A stretch of 64,000 nt of DNA, from NCBI GenBank assembly GCA_964035575.1, contig OZ037863.1, forward strand, positions 598,001 through 662,000, written 5' to 3'. Below the pieces are notes generated by a model. That model did no database searches and was not told where the DNA came from. It worked only from the letters and a program-made list of their open reading frames with translations. Shown in pieces: positions 38,925-49,225 of this stretch. How positions within the stretch are numbered: the stretch's first letter is position 1; each line of letters starts with the position of its first letter. A program made the position numbers and the translations under genes. Source of the DNA: Rhynchopus sp. YZ270_cl-10 (Eukaryota; Euglenozoa; Diplonemea; Diplonemida; Diplonemidae).

Positions 38925-39782
38925 TCCCAAAAAAACCTACTTTTCAATTCATTGAATATTTTTTTGTTATAATACTCAAATCAGGGTAGTAGCTTGAAAG
39001 GTGCACTTTTCAAATGTTGCTGGTTTGCTGGTTTAGAAAAATTTTTCTCCGGTTGAAAGCGGTCGTCGCGCGCTTCGCGTGCGCCTCCCTGCCAACCGCA
39101 GAGTGGAGAGGCAAAGGATAAATTTTGCGAGACAAGAAAGAAAATGGAATATAATCCTGTGTTAACGGCGCTTGGTCTTGCACCTTACGTTCCACTAACC
39201 GTACAAAGCCAATACGTCTTCCAGAAGCTGTTACAACGGTGGGTCATTTTGAAAAAATGGTCAACTTTTTGCAGCTTTGGTCAAGTTGCATTTGTGGCCG
39301 CAAAATGCAAGGGGGTTCCCTACGACATTGTAAACTCTATTTTTTGCGGAGCAAAAAAAATAATATAAAGTGGCGCCGCAGGCGAAAAAAATTAGGTATA
39401 GTGCAAAATATGCAGTTTTTTACAGAGTCACTCAATGAACCCTTTTTAGGGGTTCGCTTACGTGTGAGGCTTTCTCTTCTGTGAGTAAGAAAGTGGCGCG
39501 GGGCGACGAATAACTGAATCCCAAATCCCACATTTTTTTTTTATTTTTCCCCAAACCAGTAAACCAGCTTGTTCTGGTTTTGAAACCAGCAAAAGTACCC
39601 AAGCTATTTCCCTGACTCAAATGAAATCAACCTTCTTTTCTTCCCTTTTTTTTCTCTTGCAATTGCCCTCGATCCTGTGGTTGCTATCTTTGTGATAGTA
39701 GTCTAAAATAAAAAGGAGAAAAAAAATAATTCGTATAATTCCCCTATCCCCCTGCTCGCACGCCTCCCCCCCCCCACAACAG
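38925..39782. repeat. Repeat-filled gap (39055-39360 is a dispersed repeat)
   Basis: 39055-39360 is the inverted counterpart of 9300-9600, including the GC-rich hairpin. 39330-39450 resembles the reverse complement of 31440-31560. A hairpin motif lies at 39677-39709. No exon could be placed with confidence, though the first exon of the next gene may be hidden here. Confidence 0.6.
39677..39709 (+). repeat. Recurrent small hairpin motif (four copies in 39.6-44.7 kb)
   Basis: GTGGTTGCTATC, then a short spacer and GATAGTAGTCTAA. CTATC can pair with GATAG. Related copies are at 39988-40020, 43155-43187 and 44622-44654, all on the plus strand and all in introns or intergenic DNA. Function unknown. 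Confidence 0.6.
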
Positions 39783-41248
39783 AGAGGAGGAAAAGAAGAT
39801 CTACAACCAGACCCTCCGTAAGGCATTCAAGAAGATCCCCAACCCAGCGTATGCAAAAAAGCTTTGTCTAAATAAATTCCCTCCCCCCCCCACCAAGCGA
39901 AATAGAAAACAGGGGTTTTTTTTCTCCCTTCTGCAAATATCACCCCTTTTTTTGTTGCTCTCTTTTAAGGATTCTGTGAAGAAGGCTGTGGTTGCTATCC
40001 TGTGATCGTAGTGTTTAATGTTGATTGACAACAGTGAGAAGTAACAACTGTATTTTTTGGCATTTGAATGATATTTCGTACACCCCGCTTTCTTGTCCTT
40101 CTCTTTTGCAACTAACAGCAAAAAAATGCTTTTTTTTTTTCCGGCAAAAAAAATATCCACAAAGCCAAAGCAATACAGAGAGAACTAACCAACCTTTACC
40201 AACTTCTTTTGTTATCCACCCCCTCTCAACCCCCCTCCCATCCCGACAGTGATCGACTCGGAAGAAACAAGGCACGTCCCATACCACAGAGGGTTCTTGA
40301 AGACAAGCAGAATGCGCTCAGTTGGAAGGTTTGTACCCTTTTGGAAAACAACGCTTCGATAACCCCACCTAAACCTTTTTTATTTTGCAGAGGGTTTTTT
40401 TCTTTCATAAAAAATTCTTTTTAGGGTTCAGGACGAACGACGTCTATACCTTCTGTAGTACAAAAGGCTTCGGCCCAACATTGAGTACAGAACCCTAGGT
40501 TCCCCAAGCGGGTTCTTAGGCGATTGTCGACAAAAAAAGTCTCTCCGTCAGCACCTTGCATAGTTAAAGCAAATACTCATAACATGGGGAGATCCGGGTG
40601 CCCCCTAAAACATAACTCTCGATTCCCCCCATCTCACAAAGAAGCGCACCTACCTCTCAACTTACAAAGTACTGCAATGAAATGCAATACAAACAGAGTA
40701 GCAAAAACAAAACCCCGAGTCACTTACTTCGCACAAGGATTTGCTCCCTTGTGTTCCAATTATACCCGTTTCGTTGACTGACGAGCGGTAGCGGGAGTAG
40801 GACATCTCAACGTAGACCGCGAAATGGAAGTAAGCTGGGCGGAGGGTGGGCGTGGCGTGGATATATTCTGTTGCGACACGTGATTTTTCCAAGTTTTCAA
40901 CAAAACAAAAAACGACAAAGTTGAAACAAACTTCTTCAAACCCCCCGTCTCACACACCAAACCCCCTCCCCTCTACAGCATCATATGTCCTCGACTCACG
41001 AGAAGCCTAGCCAGATTGGCAACCCTCTTAAGTTGTGGAGAAAACGCATCTCTGGCACCCTCAGGGGTGTCGCCAAGAACAAGGATGACCCAAGGTACAA
41101 CGCACTAAAGGCGCCTGTCAACCGTGACAAGGCAGCTGCACTCAAGAAGAAGTACGGACAATACGCATCGCCCGTTCCTATGAACCGCGTGGAGCCAATG
41201 AAGGGCGCCAGAGCACCCGTAACACGCTACAGTAGTATCCCAATCTAG
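39783..41248 (+). CDS. Small multi-exon gene of unknown function (5' end not found)
   Basis: Three exons join cleanly in frame: 39783 (or 39785)-39846, 40250-40328 and 40979-41248. The donors are GTATGC and GTTTGT, and the acceptors are AACAG, GACAG and TACAG. They give 136 residues, including EEKKIYNQTLRKAFKKIPNP, DRLGRNKARPIPQRVLEDKQ and, in the last exon, NPLKLWRKRISGTLRGVAKN and KKYGQYASPVPMNRVEP, then TAG. The product is small, basic and without a membrane segment; I do not recognise it. No start codon lies in the first exon, so at least one exon is missing upstream. It could be the C-terminal tail of the preceding DEAD-box gene, but the helicase donor at 38816 leaves two bases over and this exon needs one or none. 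Intron 2 holds a structured repeat. Confidence 0.6.
40426..40533 (+). repeat. Structured repeat or ncRNA-like sequence (copy 2, intronic)
   Basis: Close match to 31150-31262. Both hairpins described there are kept, with small length changes in the loops (for example GCTTCGGCCCAACATTGAGT against GCTTCGGCCAATTGAGT). It lies wholly inside the second intron of the small gene, on the same strand. Confidence 0.6.
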
Positions 41249-41535
41249 AGCGTGGAAGAAGAGCTCCAGAGAAGAAGGAGAAGGAGAAGAAGTAAAAAAC
41301 AACAACACCACCGAGGAGGACTCCTCCTAGCTAACCCAAACCTATTTTATGCTGATGCATTTCCCTCCCCCTATCCCCATTTCTCTCCATTTCTCCCCTG
41401 AACGAAGATACCCTCCCTTTTTCCCTTTTCCCCCATTTTTTCACACTTTTTTCTTAAAACCGACGCTTTTTAATCACTTCCATCTTACCACTCAGATAAT
41501 TTTCCCTTTTCTCTTTTCTTTTGGACATTTTCCAA

Positions 41536-43005
41536 ATGGGGGTAGCAATGGAATCAAAACTGACGTTACTGCAGTCCGCCGCCTTAAATACGTTGAATAT
41601 GTTCGGAACAGGACCCTTCGTCTCGCTCCCCCTTCTAATCGCCTCCGTTTCGCCCCCTGGACCTCAGGCTCTGTTTGGCTACGTTGTAGCCTTGGTTGCT
41701 TGCATAGCTGACTCTTTCATATGGTCTGAACTAGCCAGCATCTACCCAGACTCTGGAGGAACGTACGTCTATTTGAAAAAATGCTACGGGGAAGGATGGG
41801 GACAGCTCATGTCTTTTCTCTTTGTATGGCAACAGGTTGTGAGCGGGCCAATGGAGATTGCGACAGGGTTTAGCGCAATTTCGCGTTACGCGACTTATCT
41901 GTACCCATTAAATTCTCTTCAGCAAAGCGCGTTGTCATCTTGTTTGGCAGTTGCTACTGTTGCCTTGCTTTATCGTGGGACAGACGCGGTTGGGGCTATC
42001 ACCATTGCGCTGTGGGTAGGGACGTTAACCGCAATCTTTTTAACTCTTGCTGCAGGAATTTCTGGGGGCGATCCAGCACTTCTTCATCAAGACGTTCCGC
42101 TTACACCTACCTTCTTTTTTTCAGCCGCCTCCGCCATGCGATACTCCATCTATGATCTGATGGGATACTATGACGTTTGCTATGTCGCAGACAAGGTAGA
42201 AAACCCGCGAAAAAACATTCCCATAGCGTGCATCTCCACCTGCGTCATAGTTGGGGTGGTGTTCGTTGCCGTGGACTGCTCGATTATGTCTGCCACAGAA
42301 TGGCACGGAGAAACCGGTTTGCTTCAAAAGATCGAACGCAACGACCCTTCCCTCGGCTACCTAATGAGCGATTTTGCAGAACGGAACCTAGGTGGGGTGT
42401 ACCCTGCAATGGCCTTTACGGTTCTGGTGATGTACACGATATTTGGTTCTTCCTTTTCTCTGATGTATGGATACGCGCAAATCCCATATTCTGCCGCAAA
42501 ACAAGGCGATTTCTTCTCAATCTTCGCACACTCCCACCCAACCTACAGCGGCCTCTGCGACTGGAGCTTGCTTTTAACCGGAGCTCTTTCAGTGGTGTTT
42601 TGTTGGTTCGATCTTGATACGGTGATTGAAGGATTGATTGCGACGCGAATTCTGTCGCAGTTTATTGCACAAACTGTGGGTCTCATGATTCATAGGAAAC
42701 ATGCGGGGACAGGGCGTCCGCATTTTAAAATGCCACTCTATCCTTTGCCCTGTGTCGTGCAGATTGTGTTGTTTCTGGTGGTCTTTGTGTCGTCCGATTC
42801 GCTACTCTTGGGAGGGGGAAAGCCGATTCTCGAAGGTGCTTTAGTCGTTCTGTTTTCAGGGTTGGTGGTCTTTCTTGCTCTGAGCAAGACCAGAGGGGTA
42901 TGGCCCTTCAGGGATTCAGGGTTGAGCAAGACACGGTGTACCGATGCTGATTCATATGTCGTGCATAAATGTGCGCTACGCAATGGAAGTCATCAGTCGG
43001 TTTAA
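41536..43005 (+). CDS. APC-superfamily amino-acid/polyamine permease
   Basis: 489 residues, one exon, with about 11-12 hydrophobic segments. The N-terminal pattern (NTLNMFGTGPFVSLPLL, then SELASIYPDSGGTYVYLKKC and FVWQQVVSGPMEIATG) is typical of the APC superfamily, closest in feel to the LAT-like and plant or protist polyamine-uptake transporters. The helix-1 glycine motif (MFGTGPF) forms the substrate site in this family. ATG 41536 was taken because it is the first in frame; a second at 41548 is possible. It would sit in the plasma or an internal membrane and exchange or import amino acids or polyamines; the exact substrate cannot be read from sequence. The frame ends in TAA. The pyrimidine-rich sequence upstream (ending CCACTCAG) may be a 5' UTR acceptor. 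Confidence 0.85.
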   Translation: MGVAMESKLTLLQSAALNTLNMFGTGPFVSLPLLIASVSPPGPQALFGYVVALVACIADSFIWSELASIYPDSGGTYVYLKKCYGEGWGQLMSFLFVWQQVVSGPMEIATGFSAISRYATYLYPLNSLQQSALSSCLAVATVALLYRGTDAVGAITIALWVGTLTAIFLTLAAGISGGDPALLHQDVPLTPTFFFSAASAMRYSIYDLMGYYDVCYVADKVENPRKNIPIACISTCVIVGVVFVAVDCSIMSATEWHGETGLLQKIERNDPSLGYLMSDFAERNLGGVYPAMAFTVLVMYTIFGSSFSLMYGYAQIPYSAAKQGDFFSIFAHSHPTYSGLCDWSLLLTGALSVVFCWFDLDTVIEGLIATRILSQFIAQTVGLMIHRKHAGTGRPHFKMPLYPLPCVVQIVLFLVVFVSSDSLLLGGGKPILEGALVVLFSGLVVFLALSKTRGVWPFRDSGLSKTRCTDADSYVVHKCALRNGSHQSV

Positions 43006-44873
43006 AATATTTTTTTTGGGAGAGAATGTTGCAAAGAAATAAAGTAAAAAGCTTGGCGTGAAGTTGTATTGCTAACTACTGCTGGTCGAATACTAAAATG
43101 TTGTGTGGAGAAGATGTGTGTAACGTTTTAAAGGATCCGATGAAAGAGAAAATCGTGGCTGCTATCTAGTGAGAGTAGTCTAAGATATTGACAGTGGAGC
43201 TTGTGCATGTGGCAACTACACTGTTCCAACAATTTTTCAAATAAATCAAAATTTTTGCTTCAAACGTCATTTTTTTTTCTCTTCTTGTCTCTTAATAAGG
43301 AGTGGTGTTGGGAGGGGGTGGGGGAGGGGGAGGAGGGGGTAGTTTTGATGTATTTTACGTCATGATGTACAAAATGTAGATTTTTTTATGGAGGGAGAAG
43401 ACCCTTTATTTTAAGGTGACTAATCACAGAGAGAGTTTGGGGCTTAGGTCCATAAACTTTTTTTTTTTCCAAATTAACAATAATCGGATTTGTATTGATT
43501 GGCCTTTTGTTTTGAGTGCCCACCTTTACGTGTCTGAGAATAACCTTTTTCCTTTCCCCCCATTTTTTTTTAACCTCTTACTGAGAGAACGGTGTTTACT
43601 ACAAGACCAGTACCTTATAGGTGTCAGACGCCCTACAAGGGAAAGTCTTGTATTTAATTGTTCTCCAGTAAAACCTTCTCGACTTTTTTTTAAAAAAAGG
43701 GGGTGTTTTTTATTTTATCACAATACGGTGGGGGGTGCACAGACAGCCCTATTATGGGGTGCTGTCACTCTGACTGTTTTCCGTCTTTTTTTCTGTTCTG
43801 TGTACGAGACACATTTCTCTTCTCAACTCTTCTCTCTTTGCCACACTGCATCCGCCGATTGAACGGTGAGGTGTTGCACTTTTCAACTTCTTTCTTTTGC
43901 CAGGATAAAACTCCATCTTTCGATTGAAAATTATATCTTAATCTTTTTGCCAAGCACCGTGCTTTGCATCCAGTGTCCCGTAAGATGATGGCAGGGTTGT
44001 CAACGTCTTTATGGAAATCCTCGAAATGGATGTAGGACTGCATGGTTGGGGTGTCCACCCACACCGGACACCGGTCATGTACATAAGGTACTTTCTCACG
44101 AGAGCACTTTGTGTTTCAAGTCAAATTTATTGAAGGCGATGAAGCGCCGGACTAGGTTTACAATATTTTCTTTGAGTACTCTCTCTCTCTGGGGTTCGAT
44201 ACCCCGCGGAGAACCAGGTGCCCTCCGTCCGATTCGATAAACGGTGTGAGGCGTTTGCACTTTCAACTTCTCCTTTTCTTTTTCTGTTACTTATTTACAC
44301 CCGCTGTGTTTTTCAGCCATATAACATAGCTCGAAGTGGTCACTGACCACTTCTTGATCCCCCAACCCCCTTCTCTTTCCCTTCTTTCCCTTCTCCCTTT
44401 CCCACCTGAGTCCTTCAAAGACTTGCCCCTTTTTGTTGTTGTTGTTCGGTGATGAGTGTGGAGGAAGGCGTCGGACACATGGCGTTTTTGACGTGCAGCA
44501 TTCCTCTTTCAACCCTTCTTTGAGTGGTGTAAGGGAGAAGGATACGGGTGAGGCGCCTGCTGGCCATCCTTAGATGAAGTGGTGCCAGAAGTGACTATTT
44601 GTCTTCGCTGCGAAAAAAACCGTGGCTACTCTCTAGTGATAGTGTAGTCTATAATGCAAACAAAATATTTTTCTTCGCTGCCTCAGCAGTGTTGCTATTG
44701 GGCAATTTGCGCGCCTCCCCGTTACCCGTTACAGCCACGGTAATCCACTACACTACCGTCAAAAGCTGAGAGGGCAGATACTCCTGCGGGGCTTGCACCA
44801 GATCAAGTCAGATGTGAAAATAGAAACAATATTACGAACGCTACAGAAAAAAGAGAGAAAAAAAGAACACACG
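43006..44873. other. Intergenic, no convincing gene
   Basis: Open frames (such as 43416-43862) are T-rich and unsupported. It contains two copies of a hairpin motif (43155-43187 and 44622-44654), a tail of the CUB-family cassette at about 44362-44560, and a T-arm-like sequence GGGGTTCGATACCCC at 44192-44206. Confidence 0.5.
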
Positions 44874-47298
44874 ATGGCAGCAACAGGAGACATGGTTCAG
44901 ACCTTCTGCGACCTGAAGGAAAAGTTTGTCAACTGGTATGGACACAATTTCTTTTTAATCAAATCTCTTATGTAGGGATTCGCTCACCCCCTTTTTTTTA
45001 ATTGATTTTCCGGACTTAAACCATTTTTCAGACTTCTCTTTCAAGAATGCTGTTTGGACGAGTGTTGTTGCGCGACACATTTTCGTCTTTTAACTTTTCT
45101 TAAGACTGTTAACTTATTGTGTTGCACTTCGAAGACTGGAAAAATCAAACCTCATTCCTACCATACACCCATACCTTGCTTTACACTGTTACCACCTTTC
45201 CTGCCATCATTATTTCATTGGATCAAGCTTGCCATTTATAGTGCGATAGCGATTGCGATGAAATGGGTTATAGGTGACGAGGGGGCGTAGGTTTCTTATA
45301 AAACTTTTCTTTTATTTCCCCCTTCAGTGAGAAGAGCGGCGAGTGGGCGGATGAGGACTACTCATCACTGACGACGTTCCTGGGCGTGACGGATCTGCCC
45401 AAGGTTGTGCAGCTTCAGAGCATTGAGCTGGCGGCGACGTACGCGGGACACTTCCCGGCGCTGGGTAAGCAGGCGTTCACGCAGGTGATGGCGCTTCAGG
45501 AGAGCGGAGACGCAAGCGTCAAGGCGATGGCACTCAAAAGCCTGCCCGGCTTCCTGAAGCCCGCCATCAAGACGAACGAGGCTGGCGAGAAGTTCAACTC
45601 CAACACCCTCGTGTCCGAGGGCGCACCGTCGCTGCTCCAGAAGAAGTTCGAGGCTGCCGACGAGGCCTCCGTCAAGATGGCCACCGAGCTGCTCAACAAG
45701 GTATGTTCCATTCTTTTCTTACCATATCCCCAAGGCGATTTCCTTAATCCCGGAAAACCCCGGCAAAACGTGTTATTTTTTTTCTGGAAAAAATCCAAAA
45801 CGATGGAAATGTGGACAGAAGACTTTCACTCTACGAACCTTTTTTTTTGCAAAGCTGGCTGTTCACCGTATTTGGCTGTGATACGCATGCACGGTAATAT
45901 GTACGGTGGAGTGCTTCAAAATGCTTGATTTATAATCTTTTCCAACCACAGATGATCCAGGCGGATGTACAGAGTGTGGTTGTGTGCTGCAGCGAGATCC
46001 TGCAGTCCGAGTCTGCGAGCAGCAACACCGAGCTGCGTGAGTTTATCCTGAAGTACCTGACGGTCGACATCCTGCAGGGACACAAGGCTGCCCTCGCAGC
46101 CTCCCAGGACGCGGAGATCACCGTCAAGGACGAGATCAGCAAACTGCTCCAGGTTGTCGGCAAGGTGGAGTTCACGGAGCTCCTCACAGCACTGACGCAG
46201 CTCAAGATCGCCTCCGACAAAGACGTCTTCGGCAAGCAGGGTGTTGTTGACACCCTCGCCACCCTCGTTGACCCTTCCACAGAGCTTGACCTCTCCACCC
46301 ACTGGCAGGTCGAGCGTACCCTTGGGATCATCTCCAGCGCTGTCCCACACCTTGGTATGTTGTTTTATGTTTTTTGGCGCTTTGGAAAATTTAAAATGGT
46401 ACAGAATTTCAAGACCATTGCTAAACGGCACGTTTTTTGCTCCCTACACTGCTATCAATGTATTGAATACGTTGAAATGATTTTTTTTTAAATAGGCAAC
46501 GGCATCGTTGACAAGCGCTTTGGAATGTACCTGATTGAGAAGTGCATCTCGAACGCCGAGGGCTTCGCAAGCGCAACTGAGGACCACCGTGTGCAGATCC
46601 TGATGCGTCTCAGCGAGGTGCTCGCGAACCTGCCCGAGGAGAACCTTGAGGCCGCCCTGGTTGCGCTGTTCCCGGTCACCCTTCAGGTGCTTCCCGCACA
46701 GCCGGAGGAGGGGGCTGCGGCGCCGGAGATTGACTTTGCTGTGGTGGAGTGCCTGCTGCACAGTGTTATTGTTCTGGGGAAGCGGGTGCCGGAGAAGTTT
46801 GCCGAGCTTGCGGGGTGCAAGGTGAAGGCTAACGCGGCAGATGCGAAGAGCGCAGCAGCAGCATCGATCAAGAGCAAGGAGGAGATTGAGGCGGAGAAGG
46901 CCTTCAAGGAGCGCATCAAGTTCATCCACGACCGTGCCGCTGAGGTGCTCCTCCAGCTCTCCCAAGCGAGACAGAAGCTCCAGCAGACTGCCGTCTCCGA
47001 GAACCGCGACGCCCTTCTCGCCGAGCTCCGTACCAGCATCCCCCTCCTCGAGCACGTCACCACCATGTGCCGCCCTCTCGCAGAGCAGTACGCCCACTTC
47101 CCCCCCACCACCCCTCTCTCTTGGAGACCCCGCAGGAACAAAGGAGGAAAGGGAGGAAACAACGACAAGAAGCCCGACAACAAGGACAACAAGGCCAAGG
47201 GAAACAATGGAGGTAAGAAGGGAGGCAAGAAGGGATCCGCAAAGGGAGGAAAGGGAGGTAAGGGAGGAAAGGGGCGTAAGGGAGGCAAGAAGCACTGA
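44874..47298 (+). CDS. API5: API5 (apoptosis inhibitor 5) homolog, four exons
   Basis: Exons 44874-44935, 45328-45700, 45952-46354 and 46496-47298 join in frame to 546 residues; the introns begin GTATG and end AG. API5 is a nuclear helical-repeat (HEAT/ARM-like) protein of animals, plants and many protists, linked to survival and chromatin functions. Seen here: helical-repeat composition through about residue 470, the API5-like stretch FAVVECLLHSVIVLGKRVPE (about 357), and PPTTPLSWRPRR (about 478-490), which matches the conserved Leu-Ser-Trp-(K/R)-Pro segment before the tail. The tail (about 490-546) is almost pure Gly/Lys/Asn, in place of the basic RG-rich tail of animal API5, and suits nucleic-acid binding or nuclear import. 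Codon choice is markedly G/C-ending, suggesting strong expression. The first ATG is in a good context (ACGATGG). Confidence 0.88.
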
Positions 47299-48444
47299 TT
47301 ATCAACAAATTAAAGGTGGGGTTCTGTACAGAGAAGAAAAAAGCTTTGACGTGATGATGTCAATATAACAAATTGGAGGGGCAAAAAAAGAAGAATAAAA
47401 AAACAACTGACAAAAAAAAAAAATAGTACAGAATCCTCTCCCCCCCGTCACCCCCCTCTTTTTGTTGCTGTTCATAGCTGACAGCAATTTTTTTTTTTTT
47501 TGTATTTTGTGTGAGCGTATGTGCTTAGTTTATTAAAAAAGGGATGGAAAAACGACAACAACAAAAACCCTAAGTTGGGGGTTTTCGGTCTGTAAGAAAG
47601 CGCCTTTTTTTTCATTTTATTTTTACAATTTTTTTTAAACCTCTTCTTTGTTTGAATCGAACGAAAAAAAAGAATTTTAAAAAAACAAAAACCACACACA
47701 TGGAGGCCTGTATGTTGCGCTACTACCAAGACCCCCTCTCTCTTCATTTTATGTTTTTTTTTGCCTCACTTGGGTTACCAACCGTAACCCTTCTTGAGTG
47801 CATCATTTAATAGTAGAGGGCGCTAGGGGTATCAGCCATGACCACATTCACAAACATCGCGATTTTTTTTCCTTCAAAAAAAAAGAGCACACACCAAAAT
47901 GGGGTACTAAGAACGAGAAAAAAAAGGTATAAAAAAAATGTGGATGAATGTTACCCCTCTGAGGGGGAGGAGGCCGCTAACCGTTCAACTGGGGAGGGGT
48001 GTTTTTTTGTTGTCAGTGCCTGCGTCCCAGAGGCGTTTGGACTATCAACTAACTTCACTTTTTTTTTGGGGGGTATTGTTTAGGGAGCCTCTTTGCCCAG
48101 AGACCAACGAGAAAAAAAAAAAAAAAGGAAGTGGTCAAAGACATAAGAGTACCTTAATCCTGTTATCACTCCCCCCTTTAAAAAACAAGTCTCCATTTTC
48201 CATTTTTTTTTAAACCCCCGAGCTAAATATGGGGTCCTGCTGAGAAAGGGGTTTGGGGTATTGTGGGGGAAAATGGGTGGTAGGGGGGACCACCCCCCGA
48301 AAGACGCATCGCAAAATGTAGTACACCTCTTCTCCCTCCATATTTTTTTTTAAAGCACGAGAGACTTAGGGTCATCTTATTATCACCATACTTCAGGGGA
48401 CCAATATTTCCCAAAATAGAGTGCCAAAAGCCAAATTTCGGGCT
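47299..48444. other. Intergenic, T/A-rich
   Basis: Long T and A runs and no supported gene. Near 48354-48385 is one copy of a short motif (CGAGAGACTTAGGGTCATCT) also found in other intergenic or intronic positions. Confidence 0.5.
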
Positions 48445-48956
48445 TTAGGAGATGTTGTTGACCCTTGAGTCCTCATAAAACTCGAAGGTCAGGTCGTTTA
48501 TCTGTGAAGCAAACTCTGCTGCCGTCTCCTACTGTTGCTGCTGTGCACTTGCCTCCACCCTGCCTCTGTCTGTACAGCAACCTCCCTGCGAAGCGGGCAC
48601 CCTGCCCCATTCCCCAAGGGCGACACAGGGTACGTCAACTGTTGGTTGATGACACCTTTATTTCCATCAAAGCTTTGCTGCGTCGCATGCCATGACCAGT
48701 GTAGAAATGAAGATTCGAGAGCTCAAAAAAAAACACGCTGTACGTGGGTTAGCGCGTACCTGAAGTCTTCCCCCAGGTTCTCATCCACAAATTTGGTGTC
48801 GTCCATAGTTCTCCCTTTCGTCTCTGTTGCCAAAACCTCGTCGTCATCGATCGTTTCGTTTATTGGGATAGTTTCCACAATTGTTTTAAACAAATCGTTC
48901 ATATAGTCAGACATGATGTCGTACCAGACGCTTCCTTGGGGAATCACAAGTTCCGA
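48445..48956 (-). CDS. Small minus-strand gene, last two exons seen
   Basis: On the minus strand, exon 48956-48744 follows an acceptor (GTGTAG) and reads SELVIPQGSVWYDIMSDYMN...VDENLGEDFRYALTH to a donor (GTACAG). Exon 48528-48445 follows CAACAGTAG and reads ETAAEFASQINDLTFEFYED, then SRVNNIS and TAA. The two join in phase to 98 residues of acidic, helical-looking protein that I do not recognise. If translation begins at the internal ATG (48914-48912) the product is 84 residues; otherwise an upstream exon was missed. It is divergently oriented to the Rav1/DMXL gene, whose ATG is 269 bp away, so they may share a promoter region. Confidence 0.55.
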
Positions 48957-49225
48957 CTACACTGACGCCCCCCTGTCTGCTTGGCTAGGGTCTACGCGAT
49001 CCGGAAGTATGTTGTCCCTTACTTCTTCTCGTTGGTTACGCCATTCTTAACCTCAACCCCATGACCTTCCCCCCACCATCTCATAGTATGGACCACACCA
49101 CGGAATAGACCATAAAAGAACCCTTCTCTTCCACTGAACTCCACCTTTTCCACCCTCCAACACCCCCCTCCTCCATCCAGGAAAACGGAGGTGGTTTTTT
49201 GCCACCTCAGATTTGCATTTCCCAT

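Noticed and set aside
43416..43862. 148-codon plus-strand frame after the permease
   Set aside because: Rich in Phe/Leu from T runs, no start context, no recognisable domain.
49019..49225. Minus-strand frame beginning opposite the Rav1 start as first exon of the small minus gene
   Set aside because: Its only good donor leaves two bases, which does not join in phase with the exon at 48956, and its composition is antisense-like.
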